A stretch of 51,458 nucleotides of DNA from the IMG/VR virus record IMGVR_UViG_3300002180_000017, positions 1 to 51,458 of that record; one strand, 5' to 3'. Shown one piece after another: positions 6,996 through 15,057 of the stretch (position 1 is the stretch's first letter; every line of letters starts with the position of its first letter). The stretch comes from a virus. Both the position numbers and the translations under genes were made by a program. The notes beneath the pieces were generated by a model. The model ran no database searches. It worked only from the letters and a program-made list of their open reading frames with translations, and was not told the DNA's origin.

Positions 6996-7344
6996 AAACA
7001 TGCGCAACGTGCTGGACTCGCAAGAAAAATACCTGAAGTCCTCCCAGCTTTGGCCGAAAAGGATTATGTGGCTAATTATGGGAGCATTGATAGGTGCTGG
7101 GGTAATGTTATCGCTATTAATTACCCTACAAGAAGAAACAACCTTTGAGCAGGGCACGCAAGCCCTAAGAATGGCCGGCATTGAACACATAGAGGTAAGG
7201 AAAGGGTTATGGGGGCCAGCGCTCTACGACCCCCGTATGGAAGTCCAGAAAGGCCGTTGTTTTGATAGTGTGGAGGATGCGGTTCAAGCGGCACTGGCAG
7301 GGGAGCGACCGTCAAAGATGGAAGTGGTGGAAAATAAAAACTAA
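6982..7344 (+). CDS. membrane-anchored protein, unknown function
   Basis: 120 residues. A basic N-terminus, one transmembrane helix near residues 28-48 (IMWLIMGALIGAGVMLSLLI) and a 70-residue soluble part. GGAGGGAAA precedes the ATG. The start overlaps the previous gene. No family recognised. Confidence 0.6.
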   Translation: MKKNKNMRNVLDSQEKYLKSSQLWPKRIMWLIMGALIGAGVMLSLLITLQEETTFEQGTQALRMAGIEHIEVRKGLWGPALYDPRMEVQKGRCFDSVEDAVQAALAGERPSKMEVVENKN

Positions 7345-7359
7345 AAAGGAGAAATACTC

Positions 7360-7653
7360 ATGGACATTAAAAAATTTCAGTACCCAAAACCCAGCTTTTG
7401 CACAAAAACAAATCGAAAACTATTGGCCGAGGCTGAAAAGCGAGGGTTTTATAACGGAGATACAGAATATAACAAATTGTTTAATAATTTGTTTTTTAAC
7501 GGTGGGGAGTTAAAATTTAAGCCTGATTTAGATAAAAAGTTCAAGCAAGCAGCTTTGCCCTACCTAAAATCTTTTATGGCATCATTTGAACCAAAACACG
7601 AAGAAAAGGAAGCCATCTCGGCGTTGCTCCTGTCAGAGTTAGTGGTTGTATAA
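7360..7653 (+). CDS. early protein, unknown function
   Basis: 97 residues, preceded by AAAGGAGAAA. Basic and aromatic N-terminus (FQYPKPSFCTKTNRKLLAEA), central repeated NNLFFNGG loop, helical C-terminus. No motif recognised. Confidence 0.55.
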   Translation: MDIKKFQYPKPSFCTKTNRKLLAEAEKRGFYNGDTEYNKLFNNLFFNGGELKFKPDLDKKFKQAALPYLKSFMASFEPKHEEKEAISALLLSELVVV

Positions 7654-7674
7654 AAACTAAAAAGGAAGCAAAAA

Positions 7675-7896
7675 ATGAAAAGTCTTGCAGAGAAAATACT
7701 GTACCTGAATGAAGTTTGCAAAGACTCAATCGTGATTGAAAAATATGTGCTTTGGGAAGTGCATTCTTACCAGGACGGGAGTTTGTTGCGTTTAAAAAAC
7801 AAGCAGAAGCATAAAGACATAGAAACAGCCATTGATATGGCCGTTGAATTTTGCGAACAAAAACTAAAGGAGGAAAAAAATGTCATTAACACTTGA
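7675..7896 (+). CDS. small early protein upstream of the exonuclease
   Basis: 73 residues, helix-strand-strand-helix by pattern (MKSLAEKILYLNEVCKDS, YVLWEVHSYQDGSLLRL, DMAVEFCEQKLK). The 3' end overlaps the exonuclease gene by 17 bases and supplies its RBS (AAGGAGGAAAAA), so translation is coupled. No known activity. Confidence 0.6.
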   Translation: MKSLAEKILYLNEVCKDSIVIEKYVLWEVHSYQDGSLLRLKNKQKHKDIETAIDMAVEFCEQKLKEEKNVINT

Positions 7897-8809
7897 GCAA
7901 TTAAAAGAACGGCAGAAGGGTATAGGCGGCAGCGACAGCCCTGTGATTATGGGAGTCAGCCCGTTTAAAAATATTGATAAATTGTATCTGGAAAAACGGG
8001 GGTTAGTATATGAAGAAACAGAAACGCCGGTAATGAAAAGGGGGTCCGCCCTTGAACCTCTTGTTGCTGATATGTACCGGGAGGAAACGGGAAGAGAAAT
8101 AAGCGTAGAAAAGAAGCTTTTACGCCATCCTCAACTTGATTTTCTTATCGGGAATATCGACCGGAAAATTATGGACTTGGAAAAAGGGGAAGGTGTTCTT
8201 GAAATTAAATGCCCCGGCCTTCAGGTTTTCGGTAAATGCAAAAGGGAAGGATTGCCGGATTATTATCAAATTCAAAAACAACATTATCTCGCTGTTACTG
8301 GCTTGGAATGGGGGGCCTTTGCCGTTTTTAACGCTGAACAGTGGGAGTTAATCCATTTTGATGTTGAGCGAGATGACGAATTGATTGACCTCATTATCGA
8401 AAAGGACGCAAAATTTTGGGAGATGGTGAAAGCCGGAACCCCGCCGCCGGAAGAAGAACCGGCTATTGATTTGCCTGCCATTGGCGGAGATTTGGTGCAG
8501 GTAACAAGCCCGGAATGGGAGGAGGCGATAACTGATTTTGTGGAAGCCAGGGCGATTAGGCAGGAATGGGAAGAGCTTGAAAAAGTGGCAAAAGGGAAGC
8601 TTACGGGAATGATGGAAGCTGAAGGGGCTGGGGTTATAGAAGGGTTTAATTTCCGGGGATATTACAAATATCAAGCCGGACGGACAACTTTTGACAAGAA
8701 AAAACTTATCTCTGAACACCCGGAAATTGTTCTAAGCCAGTATGAAAAAAAAGGGAAGCCGTTTAAGGCATTTAGGCCATACATTTTAAAAGGAGGAAGC
8801 CATGAATAA
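7880..8809 (+). CDS. YqaJ-type viral recombinase exonuclease
   Basis: 309 residues, the usual size for YqaJ/lambda-exonuclease family enzymes, which chew the 5' strand of duplex ends for recombination. Visible signatures: GIGGSDSPVIMG near the N-terminus, RGSALEP with E59, GNIDRKI with D94, LEIK with E108 and K110 (the D-(E)xK nuclease core), then YYQIQKQHYLAVTG (the conserved Gln helix). The start overlaps the upstream gene. It overlaps the next gene by 8 bases, and that gene is a probable annealing protein, completing a Red-like pair. Confidence 0.9.
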   Translation: MSLTLEQLKERQKGIGGSDSPVIMGVSPFKNIDKLYLEKRGLVYEETETPVMKRGSALEPLVADMYREETGREISVEKKLLRHPQLDFLIGNIDRKIMDLEKGEGVLEIKCPGLQVFGKCKREGLPDYYQIQKQHYLAVTGLEWGAFAVFNAEQWELIHFDVERDDELIDLIIEKDAKFWEMVKAGTPPPEEEPAIDLPAIGGDLVQVTSPEWEEAITDFVEARAIRQEWEELEKVAKGKLTGMMEAEGAGVIEGFNFRGYYKYQAGRTTFDKKKLISEHPEIVLSQYEKKGKPFKAFRPYILKGGSHE

Positions 8810-10256
8810 TGAAGAAATGGGACAATTGGCAGTATTAAAAAAACCTGAGTTTTCTTTGGCGCAATCTGACCCGGCTGCTGTTGCTGCGGCTGAAACGGCG
8901 AAAGCCAGGATACAATCAGCTTTTTTGATGGCATTGCACAAGCCCCGGAACGCTGACCAGGCCAGAATCAATATTCTGGAAGCTTGCAAAAGACCTATTT
9001 TCGCGGAAAGGGTTGAGTTCAGCAAGCCCGTAGGTGGAAAAAAAATTAAGGGTCCATCCATCCGATTTGCTGAATTAGCAATCAGGGAATGGGGGAATGT
9101 TCTCACGGAAACCCAAGTAGTTTTTGAAGATGATTCTTCCAGGAGGGTAAAATTGTTCGTAACTGACTTGGAATCTAACACAAGCCATAGCAAGGAAATT
9201 GTTGTTGCTAAAACTATTGAGCGCAAATATCCCCCGAAAGATAGGGAAATTTTCAAAGAAAGAACCAACACGAAAGGGGAAAAGGTTTATATCGTAGAGG
9301 CCACAGATGATGAATTGCATAATAAAGAAGCTGCTCTGATTTCAAAGGCGTTGAGAAATGAAGGCTTGCGCCTGATTCCAAGCGATATCATTGACGAAGG
9401 GATTATGATTGCAAAAGAGACTTTGGGGAAAAAAGATTCGGAAGACCCGCTTGCTGCCAAAAAAATACTTTTCGATGGTTTTGCCGGGATAGGAATAAAG
9501 CCAAAGGATATTGAACAATACCTGAAGCACAAAGCAGAGACTATCAGCCCGGCAGAAATGCAGGATTTGAGGGGAATGTATAGGGCGATTAAAGATGGAG
9601 AAGCAAGCTGGAACGATTATATTAACCCGGAAGAAATTGAACAAAAAACTGAGGCTAAAAAGGAAGCACTCAAGGAAAAACTCAAAAAGGGAAAGGAGGC
9701 TAAAGCGCAACCGGCCCAAGAAGGGGAGGGGTTGCCTCTTGCCGAGGAACTAATAAAAGCAATTTCAGAAACCACGGCAGACAGACACCTCGACAACTGG
9801 TTCGGAAAACACAAGAAAGAAATTGATGCTCGCCCGGAAGCAGAAAAAGCAAAAATCATGGCAGTGTTTGGGGAGAAAAAGGAGAGCTTTAAGGCCCCCC
9901 ACAAAGAAGAACCTCCCCAAGAGACTGAAAATTCTATCAGCTGCCCCAACAGAAAGGATGCCATGATTAGCAAAACTTTCTGTGAAAAATGCAGCGGGAG
10001 AAAAGGTTGCCCGTCTTGGGAAGTAAAAGATGCCGCCAAATATAAAACAATGGCCGAAGGGATTGCACACGAATTTAATGGCGCCACAAAAAAATCTTTC
10101 AAGAATCTTCTGGGGAACAACGACAAAAATATTGAGCTACTACTGGAAACAAGTCTTCCATCCTGGCTGATTGTGGAGGATGCGATTAACGCAGCAAGAA
10201 ACCGGCTGGGGATAGAAGAGGTGAAAAAGGAAGAATTTGAAACGTCTTTAATTTAA
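8802..10256 (+). CDS. probable single-strand annealing protein with zinc-binding tail
   Basis: 484 residues. The N-terminal 260 carry NILEACKRPIFAERVEFSKP, then GPSIRFAELAIREWG, a pattern I know from phage proteins that travel with YqaJ exonucleases; they are presumed RecT-like annealing partners. A Lys/Glu-rich linker follows (about 285-310), then a Cys cluster (CPNRKDAM...CEKCSGRKGC, about 390-415) likely to bind zinc. Overlap with the exonuclease gene supports a two-component recombination system. The annealing role is inferred from context rather than from catalytic residues. Confidence 0.7.
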   Translation: MNNEEMGQLAVLKKPEFSLAQSDPAAVAAAETAKARIQSAFLMALHKPRNADQARINILEACKRPIFAERVEFSKPVGGKKIKGPSIRFAELAIREWGNVLTETQVVFEDDSSRRVKLFVTDLESNTSHSKEIVVAKTIERKYPPKDREIFKERTNTKGEKVYIVEATDDELHNKEAALISKALRNEGLRLIPSDIIDEGIMIAKETLGKKDSEDPLAAKKILFDGFAGIGIKPKDIEQYLKHKAETISPAEMQDLRGMYRAIKDGEASWNDYINPEEIEQKTEAKKEALKEKLKKGKEAKAQPAQEGEGLPLAEELIKAISETTADRHLDNWFGKHKKEIDARPEAEKAKIMAVFGEKKESFKAPHKEEPPQETENSISCPNRKDAMISKTFCEKCSGRKGCPSWEVKDAAKYKTMAEGIAHEFNGATKKSFKNLLGNNDKNIELLLETSLPSWLIVEDAINAARNRLGIEEVKKEEFETSLI

Positions 10257-10268
10257 AAGGAGGTAAGC

Positions 10269-11594
10269 ATGGAAATTATTGAATTGCAGGTAGAAAATGT
10301 AAAAAGAATAAACGCCCTTACTATCAAGCCCACCGAGGCGGTAGTAGAAATTACCGGTAAAAATGAACAAGGGAAAAGTTCAACACTCGATAGCATTCTT
10401 TTTGCCCTGGGCGGTAAGGGGAAAATCGGGGATATGCCTCTCAGGAAAGGAAAAGATAAAGGGGAAGTCTTGATAGTTCTGGGGGATAACGGTATCCCAA
10501 AATACCGGGTATCCCGAACATTTACAAAGGCGGGCAAAAGTACCTTAAAGGTTGAAAGTGCCGATGGAGCAACTTTTAAATCTCCACAGTCCTTGATTGA
10601 CTCATTCAAAGAGGACGTAGCTTTCAACCCTGAAGATTTTGCCAATGCGGATGAAACCACCCAAAGGAGAATGCTTTTCAGCGTTTCCGAAGTCAATCTT
10701 GATACGGAAAAATTAAAAAGTTTGTCCGGGGTTACTGCTACCGGGGATGATCCCCTTGCCATAATCCAGAACACCTACAGGGTAGTTTATAACAACAGAA
10801 CTCTTGCCGGCCATAGCCTGAAAAATGCGAAAAGTCTTGTTGAATCATCCCCGGAAGTAAAAAAAATTGCCCCCGTTAGTTCTGCGGAACTTTTGAAGGA
10901 AAGGAAAGAGATTGAGGAAAGAATTTGGGAGGTAGCCGAGCAAAAAGAACACCTTGTTGACTTAAGGAACTCTGAAGCAGAGGGAAAAGAAGAGGCAACT
11001 GCTTTAAGGCAAAAGATTGAAGCATTGGAAAAAGAATTAGGGGAAAATGAAGCGAACCAAGTTCCTTTGGCTGAAAAGGTTAAAGCCCAAGAGAAAAAAA
11101 TAGCAGCTTACCCCAAATATTCGCTCGCCGAAATAGACGAAAAAATCAATAACGCCGATGCCGTCAACCAGCAAGCCAGAGATTATGAAACCCGGCAGGC
11201 AAAGGTTGCTGAGTTGGCAAAACAGCAAAAGGCATGGGATGCCTATACTGAAAAACTCATGGGTATCAAAGACTATGAGCAAGAAGTTATTGCTTCCGCA
11301 AAATTCCCTATTCCAAAGCTGGGATTTGATGAAAGCGGAGTTACACTGGAGGGCATCCCTCTGAATCAAAGAGGGGAATCAAAAAAGATTCTGTTGGGAA
11401 TGACTATTTTGTCAGCCCTTAATCCTAAATTAAGAATAATCTTAATCCGGGCCGGGAATGATTTTGACTCGGAAACGAAAACTAAAATATTCGCATGGGC
11501 AAGACAAAACAATTTTCAGGTCTGGATTGAGCGGGTAGCAGATAAAAAAGAAGGAGTTTGTTTTTATATTGAAGATGGGGCGGTGTCCTCGTAA
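10269..11594 (+). CDS. SMC/RecF-like ATPase
   Basis: 441 residues. The N-terminus has the ABC-type opening IELQVENVKRINALTIKP and Walker A GKNEQGKSS (30-38). The middle (about 200-330) is a long coiled coil. The C-terminus ends in a Walker-B-like strand (LRIILIRAGNDFDSET) after a signature-like QRGESKKILLGMTIL. The coiled coil is much shorter than in SMC or SbcC, so it is closer to the small AAA_23/RecF-like proteins of phages. Likely acts on DNA ends with the exonuclease and annealing pair just upstream. Confidence 0.8.
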   Translation: MEIIELQVENVKRINALTIKPTEAVVEITGKNEQGKSSTLDSILFALGGKGKIGDMPLRKGKDKGEVLIVLGDNGIPKYRVSRTFTKAGKSTLKVESADGATFKSPQSLIDSFKEDVAFNPEDFANADETTQRRMLFSVSEVNLDTEKLKSLSGVTATGDDPLAIIQNTYRVVYNNRTLAGHSLKNAKSLVESSPEVKKIAPVSSAELLKERKEIEERIWEVAEQKEHLVDLRNSEAEGKEEATALRQKIEALEKELGENEANQVPLAEKVKAQEKKIAAYPKYSLAEIDEKINNADAVNQQARDYETRQAKVAELAKQQKAWDAYTEKLMGIKDYEQEVIASAKFPIPKLGFDESGVTLEGIPLNQRGESKKILLGMTILSALNPKLRIILIRAGNDFDSETKTKIFAWARQNNFQVWIERVADKKEGVCFYIEDGAVSS

Positions 11595-11613
11595 ATAGAA
11601 AGGAGTTAATCGG

Positions 11614-11751
11614 ATGTTACACGAAAACATACCCTTTCCTGAATGCTCTAATATTTGCAATGTGGTAAAGTATTTTGGAGTCTGTGAATGCGAATCAATT
11701 TGTCCTGCCAAGTTCGACGAAAATGGCGACCCTATTGACAAAATTGATTAA
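11614..11751 (+). CDS. 45-residue cysteine-rich microprotein
   Basis: Starts MLHENIPFPECSNICNVVKY and continues to a CECESIC cluster; five cysteines in 20 residues suggest a metal site. AAAGGAGTTAATCGG precedes the ATG. Co-directional with the ATPase gene after a 19-base gap, and just ahead of a terminator-like hairpin. Confidence 0.5.
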   Translation: MLHENIPFPECSNICNVVKYFGVCECESICPAKFDENGDPIDKID

Positions 11752-11777
11752 ACTTTTTTAAGAATTGACCCCGCCTG

Positions 11778-11803
11778 CCGGCTGGCGGTAATAGCCGGTT
11801 TTT
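11778..11803 (+). terminator. rho-independent terminator candidate
   Basis: CCGGC, an 11-base loop and GCCGG, followed at once by TTTTT. It lies in a 138-base gene-free gap after the recombination genes and would mark the end of that transcription unit. The stem is short, so read-through to the nucleotide-metabolism genes is likely. Confidence 0.45.
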
Positions 11804-11889
11804 CTCCCTCCTGTTTTGCGGGTTTCCAGGAGCTAAGAACCAAATCCGCGAAAACTTTTTTAGTAATCTTATATAAAAGGAGCTTTAAA

Positions 11890-12087
11890 ATGGGTGAAAA
11901 GAAAAGACCAGAAAATTGCACTGAAGAACATCTCAAATATTTGGATGACCTCAGAGATAGTGGCATTACCAATATGCTTGGGGCAAGACCATATTTATTG
12001 AAGGCATTCCCCGAATTATCCAAGAAAGATGCTTTAGATATTTTAAATTATTGGATGGATTCTTTCTCCGAAAGACATCCAGCATAA
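11890..12087 (+). CDS. small protein, unknown function
   Basis: 65 residues. Helical with a central LDDLRDSGITNMLGARPYLL motif and a C-terminal KKDALDILNYWMDSF helix, a pattern I have seen in small phage proteins of unknown function. AAAAGGAGC precedes the ATG. Confidence 0.6.
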   Translation: MGEKKRPENCTEEHLKYLDDLRDSGITNMLGARPYLLKAFPELSKKDALDILNYWMDSFSERHPA

Positions 12088-12140
12088 CCAAACTAATTTT
12101 TTAAAACTTAGAAAACAAATTGAGAAAGGGGTATAATACT

Positions 12141-12356
12141 ATGACTGTTGCAGAACAAAGAGAAGCTATTTACATTGCAGAAAGAGAAATCGAGACAGCA
12201 CTGGACAAATTGAGAAAAACTGCACGGATAAATGCAGACGAGATTAAAATCCAGGCACTCCTTGATGATAACATGGATGAAATACCAGTGATTAAAGTTA
12301 ATGTCATTCTTTCCAAAATAACGCCTTCTGCCTTAACCCCCGGCAAGAAAGGATAA
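12141..12356 (+). CDS. small helical protein, unknown function
   Basis: 71 residues from the ATG after AAAGGGGTATAATACT; an earlier TTG in frame has a poorer ribosome site. Predicted two long helices (MTVAEQREAIYIAEREIETA, KLRKTARINADEIKIQALL). No motif recognised. Confidence 0.5.
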   Translation: MTVAEQREAIYIAEREIETALDKLRKTARINADEIKIQALLDDNMDEIPVIKVNVILSKITPSALTPGKKG

Positions 12357-12360
12357 CCAA

Positions 12361-12561
12361 ATGGAATGGCTAAGTATTGAAAAAGATGGACCCCCGAAAA
12401 CAAACCGGAGAGTATTAACATATTCTGAATGCTATGCTGGCAAACCAGAATTGGCTTTTAGGATTATTGATGGGCAATTTGTTCGTATTTGCCCAGAGGT
12501 TACACTTTATTTTTATTTACAGGAACCGGGGAGGCTACAACAAGAAAGGAAACCAAAATGA
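12361..12561 (+). CDS. DUF551-like small protein
   Basis: 66 residues. Opens MEWLSIEKDGPPKTNRRVLT, the tryptophan and 'P..RRVL' pattern of DUF551-type proteins found in phages, and continues with a strand-rich part (GQFVRICPEVTLYFYLQEPG). No activity is known. The stop overlaps the next ATG (ATGA). Confidence 0.55.
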   Translation: MEWLSIEKDGPPKTNRRVLTYSECYAGKPELAFRIIDGQFVRICPEVTLYFYLQEPGRLQQERKPK

Positions 12562-12782
12562 TAATAGAACTTTGCCGAACAGGAATAGAAATCTTGCCTG
12601 AAAATGAGCAGGATGTATGTTATATCAATGATACTTTAGGACTCACAAAACCAGGGGATTCACTGGAAATTATTAGGTATCACAACAATTTTATGGGGAT
12701 AAAGCAGGAGGAAGAAAAACCGGGCCTTAAAAAATGCAGTGAAAGTTACGGGCTATGTTTGGGCGTTAGGATAGATAACTAA
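12558..12782 (+). CDS. small beta-rich protein, unknown function
   Basis: 74 residues. The start is the ATG overlapping the previous stop, with AAAGGAAACCAAA before it; the longer frame upstream only overlaps its neighbour. Reads MIIELCRTGIEILPENEQDV and continues through predicted strands. No family recognised. Confidence 0.5.
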   Translation: MIIELCRTGIEILPENEQDVCYINDTLGLTKPGDSLEIIRYHNNFMGIKQEEEKPGLKKCSESYGLCLGVRIDN

Positions 12783-12811
12783 GCAAGGCAACAAGAAAGG
12801 ATAATTGCGAA

Positions 12812-12964
12812 ATGAATGAAAAAATGTCGCTATCAGAAGATTTACAATATTGGCGCATCGAAAGACCGGATGAATGGATAATGGATAGATTTATTCGTAA
12901 GGCAAAAAAACTTGAGTTACTGGTTAAGCAACAACAGAGAATAATAGAAAGGAAATCAAAATGA
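12812..12964 (+). CDS. 50-residue helical microprotein
   Basis: Reads MNEKMSLSEDLQYWRIERPD and ends in a basic coiled helix (KKLELLVKQQQRIIERKSK). The stop codon TGA overlaps the ATG of the dCTP deaminase gene (ATGA), a strong sign of translational coupling. It may be an accessory of that enzyme, but no homology is recognised. Confidence 0.5.
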   Translation: MNEKMSLSEDLQYWRIERPDEWIMDRFIRKAKKLELLVKQQQRIIERKSK

Positions 12965-13524
12965 TCTCCGATAAAGAAATTTTAAAAGTTTTAAAAGATG
13001 GCCGAATAATCATTGAACCTTTTCAACAAATAAACCTTGGTACCAATAGTTACGATGTGACTTTAGGGTCAAACACTTATGTGCCCAATAATTCAGTGCG
13101 TATAGTAGATTTATGGAGTAAGGAAGATTGCACTGATTTTTGGACGTATAAAAAATCAGAATCAGTTGTTACAGTATTTCCCGGAGAAACTATTTTAGGA
13201 CATACTCAGGAAATTGTGGGTTGTTTGAGAGATTATACAACTCAAATGTTTGCCCGTTCTTCTATTGCCAGATGTGGTGTATCCGTTTGCAAATGTGCTG
13301 GACTCGGTGATGTTGGATTCGTTAATCATTGGACAATGGAAATAACAAATCATTTATCTGTTCCAGTATCTTTAAGAGTAGGGATGAGGATAGCACAAAT
13401 TACTTTTGAATTTGTTGGACCAACAAAAAATATTTATATGGGTAAATACAAATCGGATTGCCAAAATTGGGAACCAAGTGATATGCTTCCTAAATTGTGG
13501 TTAGATAGAGAACTTTCTTTATAA
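12961..13524 (+). CDS. dcd: dCTP deaminase family enzyme
   Basis: 187 residues, matching the usual length of dCTP deaminases, which turn dCTP into dUTP for thymidylate synthesis. Seen: LGTNSYDVTLG (26-36), the P-loop-like RSSIARCG (99-106), AGLGDVGFVNHWTMEITN with the candidate catalytic Glu127, and VGMRIAQITFE. The second Cys in 'CKCAG' is unusual. Phages use it to raise thymidine supply or shape nucleotide pools. The start overlaps a 50-residue gene. Confidence 0.85.
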   Translation: MISDKEILKVLKDGRIIIEPFQQINLGTNSYDVTLGSNTYVPNNSVRIVDLWSKEDCTDFWTYKKSESVVTVFPGETILGHTQEIVGCLRDYTTQMFARSSIARCGVSVCKCAGLGDVGFVNHWTMEITNHLSVPVSLRVGMRIAQITFEFVGPTKNIYMGKYKSDCQNWEPSDMLPKLWLDRELSL

Positions 13525-13537
13525 AAGGAAACTAAAA

Positions 13538-13663
13538 ATGACAACCTACAGAAAAATAGCTAAAGCATGGGAAAACTTTGAGTTGAACAGGTATCTTGAC
13601 AGGATAGACAGGGAAGAAGCAGAGGAGGAAATGGAGGACTATGAAGACGAATATGAGGATTAA
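13538..13663 (+). CDS. 41-residue acidic microprotein
   Basis: Reads MTTYRKIAKAWENFELNRYL and ends in a strongly acidic tail (REEAEEEMEDYEDEYED). AAAGGAAAC precedes the ATG. The extreme acidity suggests a DNA-mimic or binding partner, but nothing proves it. The tail overlaps the next gene. Confidence 0.5.
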   Translation: MTTYRKIAKAWENFELNRYLDRIDREEAEEEMEDYEDEYED

Positions 13664-13868
13664 ATCCGGTATGTTTCTGAAAAAACTCCGTGATATTTTT
13701 ATGGAGCCGATATCAGAAGGTGAATTGTGGACCCGGCATGGAGTAGCCACAAAGACGATATTCCTGGAAGAGGAAAAGAGGCGGGCATTTCTGGCAAGGG
13801 AGAGGGGGGCGGTCTCGGAATATGAAACTTACCGGGAGTGGAAAAAGAGTTTGGTAAAAACATTATAA
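13641..13868 (+). CDS. small basic helical protein
   Basis: 75 residues, ribosome site GGAGG inside the previous gene. Reads MKTNMRIKSGMFLKKLRDIF and continues with EGELWTRHGVATKTIFLEEE and a basic C-terminus. No family recognised. Confidence 0.5.
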   Translation: MKTNMRIKSGMFLKKLRDIFMEPISEGELWTRHGVATKTIFLEEEKRRAFLARERGAVSEYETYREWKKSLVKTL

Positions 13869-13880
13869 AGAAAGGAACCC

Positions 13881-14063
13881 ATGACGCAGAACGAATTATA
13901 TGAGTATATAAAAAATAAAAAGTATCTTTGCCATCTCTGCCAAAATTTGAGAAAAGAGGTAATTTTATACGGACTGGAAGCGATTAAAAATTACAAGGGT
14001 ATGGCTTGCAAGGGCATAGAGGATATGCAAATTAAGTTTTCAGAGGTGACGGATAATCCTTGA
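13881..14063 (+). CDS. 60-residue cysteine-containing protein
   Basis: AAAGGAACCC before the ATG. Contains CHLCQNLRKE, with further Cys in MACKGIED. A zinc site is possible. No family recognised. Confidence 0.5.
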   Translation: MTQNELYEYIKNKKYLCHLCQNLRKEVILYGLEAIKNYKGMACKGIEDMQIKFSEVTDNP

Positions 14064-14090
14064 ATTTATTTTAATAAAGGAGATTAAGCT

Positions 14091-14273
14091 ATAAAACTTG
14101 AAGAAGCAGAAAAAGTGTTAGGTTCTATAATACAAGATAATGGTAATCTGGATTCCCTGGAATGGCATTTTAGCTGGGCATTCGGGGATGAGGAAGCAAA
14201 TCTTGATGGTCCTTTTACAGCAGAAGTGTTAGAAGCAATCGCCTGTTGGATGAAAAGTAAAACAGGGAGTTAA
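14091..14273 (+). CDS. 60-residue protein with apparent AUA start
   Basis: A clean coding frame reading (I/M)KLEEAEKVLGSIIQDNGN, then LEWHFSWAFGDEEANLDGPF, to a stop. AAAGGAG lies 8 bases before an ATA codon; no ATG, GTG or TTG lies near the ribosome site in this frame. Either AUA initiates or an ATG has mutated. The helix-rich, acidic sequence shows it was a real gene. A hairpin follows the stop. Confidence 0.5.
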   Translation: MKLEEAEKVLGSIIQDNGNLDSLEWHFSWAFGDEEANLDGPFTAEVLEAIACWMKSKTGS

Positions 14274-14302
14274 TGCCCCGCTTGGAAGAGTGGGGGCGTT
14301 AA
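14270..14302 (+). repeat. hairpin between small genes
   Basis: TTAATGCCCC and GGGGCGTTAA form a ten-pair stem (one T-G wobble) around a 13-base loop. It starts in the stop codon of the AUA-start gene and is followed by TATTAGGAGG, the next ribosome site. No T-run follows. The layout echoes the attC-like gaps further right but the stem is too symmetrical and short to call one. Confidence 0.45.
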
Positions 14303-14324
14303 TATTATCTATTAGGAGGTAATT

Positions 14325-14579
14325 ATGAAAGAAAATACGGGTGAGATTTTACAAAGATTATACGATTCAGAAATACACTTAAGAATTGGTTGGATGTGGG
14401 ACGGTGGTCTCGAATATTCAGTGGGGTCAACAAGTAACGATATTTGGGATTCAAATTTTAATAAAGCTGAGATTGTTTACACCGGCAAAGCAAATTTGGC
14501 AGACGGAATCGAAGAAATGGCGAATGCTATTGCTGCCGAATATCCTAAGTCGGCGTTTGCTGAGTGGTGGAACGAATAA
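14325..14579 (+). CDS. conserved small protein of phages and cassettes
   Basis: 84 residues. LQRLYDSEIHLRIGWMWDGG and the acidic NLADGIEEMANAIAAEYPKS helix, ending FAEWW, form a pattern I know from small uncharacterised proteins of mobile elements. TAGGAGG precedes the ATG. Function unknown. Confidence 0.65.
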   Translation: MKENTGEILQRLYDSEIHLRIGWMWDGGLEYSVGSTSNDIWDSNFNKAEIVYTGKANLADGIEEMANAIAAEYPKSAFAEWWNE

Positions 14580-14606
14580 TAGAACCTAGGAGAAAGGAGA
14601 TTAAAC

Positions 14607-14807
14607 ATGGCGGACAAAGAAATAATTGAAACTTTAGTGCTGATAATGGAAAAAATGGAAGAGGGTGTAAAGAATTTTGACAGGCGTCCCTTCGACAGGG
14701 ATGCCGTTGCTGAAGGTTTAGGGGGCCTTGGAGCAGCTATATCCGCATTGGCTCTTATCATAATCTCAAGGATAGAGAAAGGAGACCCAAATGCAAAATT
14801 GGCTTGA
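14607..14807 (+). CDS. small protein with C-terminal hydrophobic helix
   Basis: 66 residues. Soluble acidic N-terminus, then GLGGLGAAISALALIIIS, one possible transmembrane helix near residues 40-57. AAAGGAG precedes the ATG. The end overlaps the next gene by 17 bases and carries its RBS. Confidence 0.5.
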   Translation: MADKEIIETLVLIMEKMEEGVKNFDRRPFDRDAVAEGLGGLGAAISALALIIISRIEKGDPNAKLA

Positions 14808-15057
14808 AAAACACCATAAAGCTGGTGATAAATTATTTCGTATCCCCCTCCATTTACGTGAATTAGCACAAGCTTTTTCAATAGTCGGGAATGATGTTGT
14901 CGGAGAAAAGCTTCATGAAATTGCTGATATAATTGAAAAAAGCAGGGAAGAAATGAACCAAGCGGTAGGACAGTCAATTAATGAGGCGATTGAAAATTCA
15001 CAGAAAACTACTGCTGTGATGTTTGAATCTGTATTGAAGAAGGAGCTAAACCAATGA
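14791..15057 (+). CDS. helical coiled-coil protein
   Basis: 88 residues, almost wholly helical with heptad-like stretches (LHEIADIIEKSREEMNQAVG, INEAIENSQKTTAVMFESVL). The ATG follows GAAAGGAGACCCAA. The stop overlaps the next start (ATGA). No family recognised. Confidence 0.5.
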   Translation: MQNWLEKHHKAGDKLFRIPLHLRELAQAFSIVGNDVVGEKLHEIADIIEKSREEMNQAVGQSINEAIENSQKTTAVMFESVLKKELNQ

